Shown: piece after piece, positions 26,853-34,719 of the stretch
Position numbering within the stretch: the stretch's first letter is position 1
Layout: each line of letters begins with the position of its first letter
Source of the DNA: Polyangiaceae bacterium
GTDB lineage: Bacteria > Myxococcota_A > Polyangia > Polyangiales > Polyangiaceae
Length of the DNA: 51,125 bases
Reading direction: 5' to 3'
Assembly (NCBI GenBank): GCA_009780955.1
Contig: WQZB01000032.1
Location: 1-51,125 of the forward strand
Notes under the pieces: generated by a model
Told to the model about the DNA's origin: nothing
Database searches by the model: none
What the model saw: only the letters and a program-made list of their open reading frames with translations
Program-made: the position numbers and the translations under genes

Positions 26853-28200
26853 AATCGCGAGAACAGCGCTCGTCGTTGACGTAGGGGCGATCGCGCTTGT
26901 GCATGCCTTGGCGTGCGCAATGGTTTTGCGAGGGCCGTTCGATCACGTTTCCGACGACGACTTTGCCCGCACCACCATCGCAGCAGCTTTTGTGCATGCG
27001 CCACATCTCGATCCAAGTAGCACCAGTTGGTTGCCATTCCATTTCTGGATCTTAGGGTTTGCAATGGCCGTCTTCGGGCGATCGCTCGATGTCGCGCGCG
27101 CCGCAAGCATCGCGATCGCAAGCCTTGCGGCGACGCTGCCCTACCTTGCGCTTCGGCTCGGCCCTGCGGAGGCGTCTCGCATTCGTGCTCTTCTGGCCGT
27201 AACGTTCGCCATGATTTCGCCGTGGGGTCTGTGGCTCGGTGCTTCCACGGTGCCCGAATCTTTTACTGCGAGTTTCACCTCAGCCGCGGTGGTGGCTCTT
27301 GGCGGGGTCGGCAAGCCGAAGGGCGAGGTATGCAAAGAATGCAAAATGCAAGTAATGTTCGCCCTGGCGCTCTTGGCAGCGTGCTTGTCACGCTACGAGG
27401 CATGGCCGGTGGCTGCAGTGCTCGCATTCGTACTCAGCACGCGTCAATTCCGTCAATTTCGTCAATCTAAGCAACGCGCCTTCGTACTCCCTATTGTTCT
27501 TGTCGCGATTGGGCCGCTCATGTGGATGGCGTGGAACGCGTACGCACATGGCAGCTTCGTGCATTTTTTCCATCGCGTTTCGAACTACAAGCGCGCCATT
27601 GGCGAAGGTTCGACGGGCGCGCTTACGGCGCTCCTTTTTTACCCGCGCCTTCTGGTCACGATGCGCCCCGACGTTGCGATTGCATCAGCATGCGCGATGT
27701 TCTTGCTTCGCCGTGCCGAGGTGCGGCGTGTGTGGGCTGCTCCGCTCGTGTGCGCGGCGGCCTCCATGCTTTTCCTTGCTTACGGCAACGTTCTCGACGG
27801 CGCACCTGCGCATCACCCTGAGCGCGCACTTGTTGGGATCGTCATGGTGCTCGCCATCTTTGGCGTTGACGCGATAGGCAGAACGTTTGCGAGAAGCACG
27901 CGTCGAGTCGCTATTGTACTCTCAACGGTAGTAGCCGTAGTAGCCTTGGTGTGGCTTGCCAACCTGCGCGCTCTTTGGGGCCATGAGATCCCGGGGACAT
28001 CGCAACAAGAAGATCGTCACGCGCAGATCGAGGCGGGGCGTAGATTGCGAGCCGAGGCTATTGACCACATTGTCATTACGCCATGCGAGCTTGAGCATTT
28101 TGCGCTGCTTGCGGCATTCGGCGCGCCGGAACGCGCGCTGGTTTTGCCGCGCTCGCACAAGCCGGTAACAAGCGATTGTCCGCAAATTGAGCGGCGCTAA
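26800..28200 (+). CDS. GT-C superfamily-like multi-pass membrane glycosyltransferase
   Basis: This is a protein of about 466 residues with around ten hydrophobic helices. Helix 1 (TALVVDVGAIALVHALACAM) is followed by GPFDHVSDDDFARTTI, placed like the acidic loop of mannosyltransferase-type GT-C enzymes that use lipid-phosphate sugars. STSWLPFHFWILGFAMAVFG continues that pattern. A soluble C-terminus of about 90 residues ends at SDCPQIERR. No good ATG precedes helix 1; GTG 26800, inside secG, keeps the helix and is my choice. GTG 26899 would cut it. The donor and acceptor are unknown. Confidence 0.7.
   Translation: MSPRTTTTSRTSKTRATRIARTALVVDVGAIALVHALACAMVLRGPFDHVSDDDFARTTIAAAFVHAPHLDPSSTSWLPFHFWILGFAMAVFGRSLDVARAASIAIASLAATLPYLALRLGPAEASRIRALLAVTFAMISPWGLWLGASTVPESFTASFTSAAVVALGGVGKPKGEVCKECKMQVMFALALLAACLSRYEAWPVAAVLAFVLSTRQFRQFRQSKQRAFVLPIVLVAIGPLMWMAWNAYAHGSFVHFFHRVSNYKRAIGEGSTGALTALLFYPRLLVTMRPDVAIASACAMFLLRRAEVRRVWAAPLVCAAASMLFLAYGNVLDGAPAHHPERALVGIVMVLAIFGVDAIGRTFARSTRRVAIVLSTVVAVVALVWLANLRALWGHEIPGTSQQEDRHAQIEAGRRLRAEAIDHIVITPCELEHFALLAAFGAPERALVLPRSHKPVTSDCPQIERR
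27442..27468 (+). repeat. Triple 9-bp tandem repeat inside the GT-C gene
   Basis: CGTCAATTC, CGTCAATTT and CGTCAATCT follow one another in frame and encode RQFRQFRQS in a loop between membrane helices. The stretch is AT-richer than the surrounding gene. Confidence 0.8.
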
Positions 28201-28291
28201 CGCTCGAGGCACCCGCCACGTAAACAACCGTAAACGCGGGCATCGAAAGCCCTCGTTGGTGGTCTACAAGACCAACAAGGAGAAAATTGTC

Positions 28292-28669
28292 ATGCGATCA
28301 ATCTTCGTCATCACTTCACTTGCCATTGCGACTCTCGCTACCGTACCCGCTTTTGCCGGCCCAGCAGGAGAAGCGCCCGCGAAGGTCTCTCACGGCGACC
28401 AGTCGAAGTTTCCAATGCCTGCCGCCGAGTTCAAGCAGAAGGTCGAAGCCCGTCAGGCCAAGGCACGCGCACGGATGGAAGAGCGCGCCTCGAAGCTTTC
28501 TGCTGAGGAGGCGAATGCCCTTCGAGCAAAGTTCGAAGCGGGCACTGCAACCATCAACGCCGAGGTCGAGAAAATCATTGCCGATGGAACTGTAACCGCG
28601 GAAGAAGCGAAAGAGTTTCGCGAAGTCGTGCGGTCGGTGTTCCCTCACGCGGGCAAACACAATCGCTAG
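28292..28669 (+). CDS. Small secreted helical protein
   Basis: This 125-residue precursor has a signal peptide cut after VPAFA (about residue 22). The mature chain is almost all charged helix (EFKQKVEARQAKARARMEER, then SAEEANALRAKFEAGTATIN) and ends in IIADGTVTAEEAKEFREVV, which resembles an EF-hand-like helix-loop-helix without a full calcium loop. AAGGAG lies 9 bases before ATG 28292 and fixes the start; the longer frame has no site. A small hairpin (TGGTC / GACCA) precedes the site. No family was recognised. Confidence 0.82.
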   Translation: MRSIFVITSLAIATLATVPAFAGPAGEAPAKVSHGDQSKFPMPAAEFKQKVEARQAKARARMEERASKLSAEEANALRAKFEAGTATINAEVEKIIADGTVTAEEAKEFREVVRSVFPHAGKHNR

Positions 28670-29103
28670 ATAGCGTCGAGTTGCGCGATGCGCCTGATGT
28701 GCCGAACATCGCCTGAAAATGGCGTTGCGATAAAAATCTCTGCAAAGCGCATGCAATCAGCTTCGGCACTCGTGCGCGCACCGAGCGACAGCACGTTTGC
28801 GTTGTTATGCTCGCGGGCAAGCTTTGCGGTTTCGTCGCTATGGGCGAGGGCACACCTTGCACCATGCACCTTGTTTGCGGCCATGGCCTCACCGTTGCCC
28901 GACCCACCAATGACGATACCCAGACTGCCCGGATCGGCCACGGTGCGCGCCGCTGTATCCACGCAAAACGGCGGATAATCGTCATTTGCGTCATACACGT
29001 ATGGCCCGCAGTCGACGATTTCGTGACCGAGCTCACCAAGCCGCTTTGCGATCACTGCTTTGAGCGCAAAGCCGGCGTGGTCGGAGCCAAGGTAGATATG
29101 CAT
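28666..29103 (-). CDS. rpiB: Ribose-5-phosphate isomerase B, Glu-type active site
   Basis: This enzyme interconverts ribose-5-phosphate and ribulose-5-phosphate. N-terminal MHIYLGSDHAGFALK and the anion loop GIVIGGSGNGEAMAANK are clear, followed by ARCALAHSDETAKLAREHNN. The active-site loop has GNGE (Glu 72) where many RpiB proteins have a Cys-containing CGTGIG, so it belongs to the mycobacterial-type subgroup that uses Glu as base. Length 145 is typical. Its stop overlaps that of the gene converging on it by 4 bases. Confidence 0.95.
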   Translation of the reverse strand: MHIYLGSDHAGFALKAVIAKRLGELGHEIVDCGPYVYDANDDYPPFCVDTAARTVADPGSLGIVIGGSGNGEAMAANKVHGARCALAHSDETAKLAREHNNANVLSLGARTSAEADCMRFAEIFIATPFSGDVRHIRRIAQLDAI

Positions 29104-29153
29104 GGTCTTTGCACCTGTACCTAATTGTGGCGTGTGTGGTGTGGCGCGCGCGG

Positions 29154-30359
29154 TCAGCCGCGCTTTGCCTTTTCAATCGCTGCGCGAATGGAGGCAATGC
29201 CGCCGCGAATGCGCTCTTCGCTCGTCGCGTAACTAAAGCGCACATAGCCTGGTGCGCCGAATGCGCCGCCAGGAACGGCCGCAACGTGGGCCTCGTCGAG
29301 CATGAAGAAGGCAACGTCTTCGTCGTTTGCGATGGGCTTTCCTTTGTAAGGAATTCCATAAAGCGAGCGACAATCGGCAAAGGCGTAAAATGCGCCTTCC
29401 GGCATGCGGCACGACACGCCCGGCAGGGAGCGGAGCGATTCGACCATGACGTTGCGGCGCTTTTCGAAGGCCGATCGCATGCGCTCGACTTCTTCTTGTG
29501 GCCCCGTGAGCGCCGCGACCGATGCATGTTGCGCGATGGCGGTTGCGTTCGTTGTGCTTTGGCCTTGCACGACGTCGAGCACCTTGGCGAGTGGCGCGGG
29601 CGCAATGCACCAACCGATGCGCCAACCGGTCATGGCATAAGTTTTCGAAACGCCATCGACGATGACGATGCGGTCGATTTGGTCTTGCGCGAGCTTTGCG
29701 ACCGATGCGTGCACGAAGCCGTCGTAAACGAGGTCGGCGTAAATTTCGTCGACGATGAGCCACGAATTGCTCTTCTTCCACACGTTGAGTAGGGCACTGA
29801 GTTCGCTTTCTGAGTACGCGGAGCCAGTGGGATTGCTCGGTGTGCAAAGGATGACGGCTTTGGTTTTTGGCGACAGCGCTTTGTCAAACGCCTCCGGCGT
29901 CATTTTGAAACCGCTTGCTTCGGTTGTGTCGACGGTAACCGGCTCGGCACCGAACATTTTCACTTGCTCGGGGTAGCTGACCCAATACGGCGCTGGGATG
30001 ATGACCTCGTCGCCTGGCTCGTACAGGGCGAGGGCAAGGTTGAAGAGTGCATGCTTTGCACCGACCGTGACCACGACCTGATTGGGCTTTGGCGACCAGC
30101 CGCGCACTTTGCGTGTGCGCTCGCACACGGCTTCTTTCAGGGCGGCGATACCGGTAACGGCCGTGTACTTCGACACACCTTTGTCAACGGCTTTTCGGGC
30201 AGCTTCGAGCACGAACGCGGGCGGTTCGAAGTCGGGTTCACCGACACCGAACGCGAACACGTCGGCTCCTTTGCTACGCAATTCGGCCGCGCGGGCGTTC
30301 ATGGCGAGTGTCACACTGGGTTTTACGACTTCGAGGCGTTTGGCAAATGAAAGAGACAC
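29154..30359 (-). CDS. Class I/II aminotransferase, aspartate aminotransferase-like
   Basis: This 401-residue enzyme is a PLP-dependent fold type I aminotransferase of the 1-beta subgroup, most like AspC/AspB of thermophiles and myxobacteria. Features are FGVGEPDFEPP, the ring-stacking and Asn segment SNPTGSAYSESEL, the Schiff-base Lys in GVSKTYAMTGWRIGW (near 240), and YVRFSYATSEERI with the substrate Arg. It is 50 bases upstream of rpiB on the same strand. Substrate specificity between aspartate, prephenate and related amino acids cannot be set from sequence. Confidence 0.92.
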   Translation of the reverse strand: MSLSFAKRLEVVKPSVTLAMNARAAELRSKGADVFAFGVGEPDFEPPAFVLEAARKAVDKGVSKYTAVTGIAALKEAVCERTRKVRGWSPKPNQVVVTVGAKHALFNLALALYEPGDEVIIPAPYWVSYPEQVKMFGAEPVTVDTTEASGFKMTPEAFDKALSPKTKAVILCTPSNPTGSAYSESELSALLNVWKKSNSWLIVDEIYADLVYDGFVHASVAKLAQDQIDRIVIVDGVSKTYAMTGWRIGWCIAPAPLAKVLDVVQGQSTTNATAIAQHASVAALTGPQEEVERMRSAFEKRRNVMVESLRSLPGVSCRMPEGAFYAFADCRSLYGIPYKGKPIANDEDVAFFMLDEAHVAAVPGGAFGAPGYVRFSYATSEERIRGGIASIRAAIEKAKRG

Positions 30360-30472
30360 GGCGCATTACTTTACTCAGACATGAGCGATGATGCGAGAGC
30401 TTCTTTATGCGCCCAAGTGCAGCGCGGATCGGTGCCTTGACGTTTGCGATGCAAGAGCAGAAAACCGTTGCC

Positions 30473-31846
30473 ATGGTCCGCTTTTCGATTGCGATTGCGC
30501 CAGTCGCGTCGCCCTTGGCTATGATGGCGATGGCTACGGTGTGCATCGAGCTCTTTGCCGGGTGCAGGGGCGACTCGTCGCCCACGAGCACCCCGGTGGC
30601 GATCGTTGACGCGGCTCCACCCGTCGAGCCAGCCGAGGCCGCCCGCACCGCTGCGCTGGGCGCGAAAAATATGTATGATGCAACAAGTTCGGCCGATGTT
30701 GGGGTCGAAGCCGACGTGCGTGCCGCGAACGATTTCGCGTTCAAGTTTTACGCTCACAAAAAAGACACGGCAGGCAATGTCATGCTTTCGGGCACGAGCC
30801 TTCGGCGTGCGCTTTCGGCTGCTTACCTCGGTGCGCGCGGGGAAACGGCAAGCGAAATGGCACGTGCGCTTTTGCTATCAACCGACGCAAACAAAGCTTC
30901 CGCTGCCGCAAAAGCGGAGGGCGCTGCCTGGCAACGCGCGCAAGGCACTGCCCCAACGAGCGCCAAGCTTATCGTTGCCGATCGCTTGTGGGTCGAAAAG
31001 TCCCTTACGCTCGAAGCCGGATACACGAAAGCTGTTGAAAGCGCGCTCGATGCATCGGTTGCTCCGCTCGACTTCGTGCACGCGTCCGAAGAGGCGCGCA
31101 CAACCATAAATGGTTGGGTCGCGGAAAAAACCGCGGGTCAAATCAAAGAGCTTCTCCTCGCCGGGTTCGTCGATGCAAATACGCGTTTGGTCATCACGAA
31201 CGCCATTTACTTCAAGGGCAAGTGGGCATTGCCGTTTTCGAAGTCCGCCACGCACGACGAAGCATTCACGAGCGCGCCAGGCAAGACGATGACAACGCCA
31301 ACCATGCACGCGACAGGGACTTACAAGCTTGCCAGTGCTTCCGGCGCCAAAGCACTCGAAATGCGCTACGAGGCCGGCGATCTCGCGATGCTCGTCATCC
31401 TGCCGAACGACCAAAATGGCATCGGCAAGCTCGAAAACGATGTTGCAAAGAACGGCATCGACACTTGGACCACGAACCTTGCCACCACTCGCGTTGCTGT
31501 CACGTTGCCGAAGTTCACGTTTGATTTCGGCAGTTCAATGAACAATGCATTGAAGGCCCTTGGCATGAAGGCGGCCTTCACACCCAACGCCGATTTCAGC
31601 GGCATTGCCAAACCGCAGGGCAACGATCGGCTCTACGTGAGCAACGTGGTGCACAAAACATGGGTAGCCGTTGACGAAGAAGGCACCGAAGCCGCCGCGG
31701 CCACCGGCGTTGGCACGCGGACGACGGGCATGACTATTGGTCCTGTCGCCGAGTTTCGGGCTGACCACCCGTTTCTCTTTTTCATCCGCGATACCAAAAG
31801 CGGCCGCATTCTTTTTATCGGCCGCTTCACCGAACCAAAATCATAA
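30473..31846 (+). CDS. Serpin-family lipoprotein
   Basis: This 457-residue protein has a signal segment and lipobox ending ELFAGC, then a linker, then a full serpin fold from about 85 to the end. Clear serpin marks are NVMLSGTSLRRALSAAYLGA, RLVITNAIYFKGKWALPF, and the hinge VDEEGTEAAAATGV followed by DHPFLFFIRDTKSGRILFIG. The hinge has the small residues needed for loop insertion, so it should be an inhibitor. Counting from the hinge puts P1 near the TRTTG segment, with a Thr or the nearby Arg as specificity residue. The protein would be tethered at the cell surface or in the periplasm. Several upstream Met codons exist; ATG 30473 gives the best signal. Confidence 0.9.
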   Translation: MVRFSIAIAPVASPLAMMAMATVCIELFAGCRGDSSPTSTPVAIVDAAPPVEPAEAARTAALGAKNMYDATSSADVGVEADVRAANDFAFKFYAHKKDTAGNVMLSGTSLRRALSAAYLGARGETASEMARALLLSTDANKASAAAKAEGAAWQRAQGTAPTSAKLIVADRLWVEKSLTLEAGYTKAVESALDASVAPLDFVHASEEARTTINGWVAEKTAGQIKELLLAGFVDANTRLVITNAIYFKGKWALPFSKSATHDEAFTSAPGKTMTTPTMHATGTYKLASASGAKALEMRYEAGDLAMLVILPNDQNGIGKLENDVAKNGIDTWTTNLATTRVAVTLPKFTFDFGSSMNNALKALGMKAAFTPNADFSGIAKPQGNDRLYVSNVVHKTWVAVDEEGTEAAAATGVGTRTTGMTIGPVAEFRADHPFLFFIRDTKSGRILFIGRFTEPKS

Positions 31847-31871
31847 CGAACGAAATCGCGTCAAATCGAAC
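31847..31871 (-). repeat. MITE-like element fragment E
   Basis: AAATCGCGTCAAATCGAA matches the end of copy B. It begins at the base after the serpin stop codon and is joined directly to a GTAGGGGCG element. Only about 20 bases of the terminal repeat survive. Confidence 0.6.
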
Positions 31872-31942
31872 GTAGGGGCGCCATTCATGGCGCCCGATCG
31901 CAGGCCGATCTCGAGCGAGGGCGCGATGAATCGCGCCCCTAC
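31872..31942. repeat. Two-hairpin GTAGGGGCG element between convergent genes
   Basis: The 71-bp unit begins GTAGGGGCG and ends CGCCCCTAC. It contains two 8-bp-stem hairpins with 4-base loops: 31876-31883/31888-31895 (loop TTCA) and 31919-31926/31931-31938 (loop TGAA). The arms are reverse complements of each other except for one base pair, changed on both sides so that each hairpin still pairs. It fills the gap between the serpin and the RNA-binding protein gene. Confidence 0.9.
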
Positions 31943-31950
31943 AGTCTTAC

Positions 31951-32841
31951 TTATTCGTCGTCTTTGTCGAAGTCGCCGTGCCGCCAATCGTCGTCGCGTT
32001 CGCGGCGCCCGCCGCGGCCACCCTTGCGCGGTGGCCCGCCTTCGCCACCCTCGCTGCCGCTGCTTTGTTTGCGCCTGCGATCGCTATCGAATGTTTTGCG
32101 TGAAGCCGGCGGTCCGCTGAAACTGGGGGCACCGCCGTAACCACCGCCTCCGCTGAACCCGCCACCACCGCCACCGCCACCACCGCCACCGAAGCCGCCT
32201 TCGCGTTCGCGCGAAGGACGCTCGCCCTTTGGATGAGCGATGTTCACAATGAGACGGCGGCCACGAAGGTCGGCGGACTTGAGCTGCTCGGCCGCGGTCC
32301 TTGCGGACTCGGCACTTGCCATGGTGACGAAGCCGAATCCGCGCTTTCGGCCGTCGGGATCCATTGGAAGGTGAACGCGAACGACGCAGCCTTCGCCGAC
32401 AACGCTGTTGATGAGCGCCTCGAGCTCCGGCTGCGCGCAGTCATAAGGCAAGTTGCCAACGTACAGCGTGCGATCTGGGGCTTGCTGCCCGCCGCCGCCG
32501 CCACCACCACCACTGGAACGTGGAGCACCGCTGGGGCTCGACCGCGGCGGCGCCATGCTGTCGCCCTTGCGCGGGGGTTCGTTTTGGAACGGCCGCACCG
32601 AAATCGAACGACCGCCTTGCACCGATCCGTCGAGCGCATCGCGGGCTGCTTGCGCGTCTGCCGGCGTGGCGAGAGTGACGAAGCCAAACCCGCGTGGGCG
32701 GCCCGTCATGCGATCTTTCGGCAAAGTCACGCTGATGACTTTGCCGCCGATAGCTTCAAAAATTTGCTTTAGGACCTCTTCGGAAACGCTGTCTGGTAGT
32801 CCTGCCACGAACAGCTTTGCTTCCTCATTCCCGATCGCCAT
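31951..32841 (-). CDS. RNA-binding protein with two RRM domains and Gly-rich tail
   Basis: This 296-residue protein has RRM1 (about 8-82; LFVAGLPDSV and GRPRGFGFVTLA) and RRM2 (about 122-200; LYVGNLPYDC and KRGFGFVTMA). A Gly-rich, then Arg/Gly-rich tail ends in acidic DDDWRHGDFDKDDE. Both RNP1 motifs keep their aromatic residues, so both domains should bind RNA. Most bacterial RRM proteins are about 100 residues with a single domain; the two-domain plan recalls hnRNP-type proteins. ATG 32841 was chosen over 32895 because RRM1 starts just after it. Confidence 0.9.
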   Translation of the reverse strand: MAIGNEEAKLFVAGLPDSVSEEVLKQIFEAIGGKVISVTLPKDRMTGRPRGFGFVTLATPADAQAARDALDGSVQGGRSISVRPFQNEPPRKGDSMAPPRSSPSGAPRSSGGGGGGGGQQAPDRTLYVGNLPYDCAQPELEALINSVVGEGCVVRVHLPMDPDGRKRGFGFVTMASAESARTAAEQLKSADLRGRRLIVNIAHPKGERPSREREGGFGGGGGGGGGGGFSGGGGYGGAPSFSGPPASRKTFDSDRRRKQSSGSEGGEGGPPRKGGRGGRRERDDDWRHGDFDKDDE

Positions 32842-32983
32842 GCAGATATCCCTGAAAATCCTCCCAAACTGTATTGGTGTCAGCGTGGTTGTCACCGCTG
32901 ACGTCTTGGCAGCGTAGTAGTCGTACGATGCCCGGCTACTCTCCGTAACATCATTACGATATCGTGCGCCAGCTTCTCGTCAA

Positions 32984-34708
32984 CTAAGGCTTTGCACGGC
33001 CCGAGAAAGCGGTCTGATGTCTGCTTGTTTGTCGCGTGGGCTCGTGTACGCCTGGGTCGAACGAACGGTCGCGTTCGTCCCAGAACTTACGACGTGCCGT
33101 TCGCTGGCGAGTCGGAACGGTGAAGCTGAACGTCGATCCAGCTTCTCGGCCGCTACACTCGACCCATGCGCGACCGCCGTGGCTTTCGGCAATGTGCTTG
33201 ACGAGAGCCAGGCCGATGCCGCTGCCCCGAACAGGCGGTGCGCTGTCGTCGCTGACGCTGCGCGCGCTCGTCAATCGGACGAAGCGCTCGAAAATACGCT
33301 CTCGATCTTCCTCTGGAATGCCAGGGCCTTCGTCGACGATGTCCACGCGCACGCTGCCGTCGACAGAGCGGGCCCGTACGATGATCTCTTTGCCATCCGG
33401 TGCGTATTTGAGCGCATTGTCGACAAGGTTTACAACGGCGAGTTGAATGGCGCGTTCGTCGATTCGCGTGCGAGGCAAATCGGGCGCGATGTCGAGCACG
33501 ACGCGGACGCCCTGGCGTTCGATGCGGTAGCGATAGGCTATAACAGCACGTTTTACGGCCTCGCCGATCTCGCCCTCGGCGAACTCGTAGTTCTCGCGGC
33601 CTCGCTCGAGGCGCGCGAAGTCCAGCACATTTTCGATGAGCGCCGACAGCCTTTCGCCCTCGCGCACGATGATGTCGAGGTACTCTTGCTGCTTGGCTGG
33701 CGAGGCCACGCGGCCCGACTGAAGCATTTCAGCGAACATGCGAACGAGTGCCAGGGGTGTTTTGAGCTCGTGGCTTACGTTGGCGACGAACTCGCTTTTC
33801 AAGGCCGAGATGCGTCGGTCTTTCTCGGTGGCAAGTAGAATCACGATGGCAGCCGCAACGATGACGACGCATGAAATGGTCATCATGGCGAGTTCGAGCA
33901 GTCGCCGGTTCTGCACGCGCGAGGCAATTTCTTCGCTTGCCAGCGGAGAGACTTGCACTCGCCAGTTGTAAAGCGTCGTCGGGAAGCGAACAGCAACCGT
34001 GAACTCGCCCGTGCCAAGCGACGGGCCGTAGATGATCCGGCCTTCTTCGTCGATCACGTTGACGCGGCTCGTGGCGCTCGTGCCTACTAACTTTGGTGAC
34101 TGATTTTCATCGCGAGGGGATTCCCGTCGATCGAGCATCATGGGAAGCGTTTCGCGGACGATGCGACCGATATCGTGGCGTGCAACCACGAGGTAGCGAC
34201 GACCCTCGTGCACGCGTTGCCAATAGGCAAGCAAGTAGACTTGAGAATCATACTCGCCATGAAGATGGCGCAGCTCGTCGGGCGGCAGGTCGGCGAGATT
34301 CATGTCGCCGACGATCCGCGCGACGAGAAGGCGACGGAATGCTTCTTCGTCGCTGAAGGCCGACGCGCGCGATGCGAAGGCTAAAACCGTGCGAGTTTCA
34401 TCGAGCACGAGGATCGCACGCACGCTCGGCGTTTCGCGTTGTGCCGTTGGAATCCATCGCTCCGTGAGCTCGTCGAGCCTTGCCGGATCGGCAATTGCCA
34501 TCACGACGTTGTCTTGATCGATGAGCCTTCGGTCGATACGAACGGCTTTTTCCGTTGCGAGTGCGAGCGTTGCCTCGAGCACCGACTGCTGGCGGAGCGT
34601 GTCAATCTGCAGTGTCGTGCGCACCGTAAAGTACGCGAGGATGCCCACGGCCGCGACGACGAGCGGCAACAGAACGAAGACGCGCAAGCGATGACGGTGA
34701 CGGGACAA
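32984..34708 (-). CDS. Sensor histidine kinase
   Basis: This 574-residue membrane kinase has helix 1 at about 8-28 and an extracytoplasmic sensor of about 235 residues with two alpha/beta halves (AILVLDETRTVLAFASRA, VNVIDEEGRIIYGPSLGT), like a double-Cache domain. Helix 2 is at about 270-292. HisKA follows with EFVANVSHELKTPLALVR (His near 313), then HATPase_c with NLVDNALKYAP, DEGPGIPEEDRERIFERF and RGSGIGLALVKHI. No response regulator is adjacent. The start is probably TTG 34708, 11 bases after the lolC-like stop; the longer open frame is only a shadow of that gene. Confidence 0.88.
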   Translation of the reverse strand: MSRHRHRLRVFVLLPLVVAAVGILAYFTVRTTLQIDTLRQQSVLEATLALATEKAVRIDRRLIDQDNVVMAIADPARLDELTERWIPTAQRETPSVRAILVLDETRTVLAFASRASAFSDEEAFRRLLVARIVGDMNLADLPPDELRHLHGEYDSQVYLLAYWQRVHEGRRYLVVARHDIGRIVRETLPMMLDRRESPRDENQSPKLVGTSATSRVNVIDEEGRIIYGPSLGTGEFTVAVRFPTTLYNWRVQVSPLASEEIASRVQNRRLLELAMMTISCVVIVAAAIVILLATEKDRRISALKSEFVANVSHELKTPLALVRMFAEMLQSGRVASPAKQQEYLDIIVREGERLSALIENVLDFARLERGRENYEFAEGEIGEAVKRAVIAYRYRIERQGVRVVLDIAPDLPRTRIDERAIQLAVVNLVDNALKYAPDGKEIIVRARSVDGSVRVDIVDEGPGIPEEDRERIFERFVRLTSARSVSDDSAPPVRGSGIGLALVKHIAESHGGRAWVECSGREAGSTFSFTVPTRQRTARRKFWDERDRSFDPGVHEPTRQTSRHQTAFSGRAKP

Positions 34709-34719
34709 AGGGGCACTGC

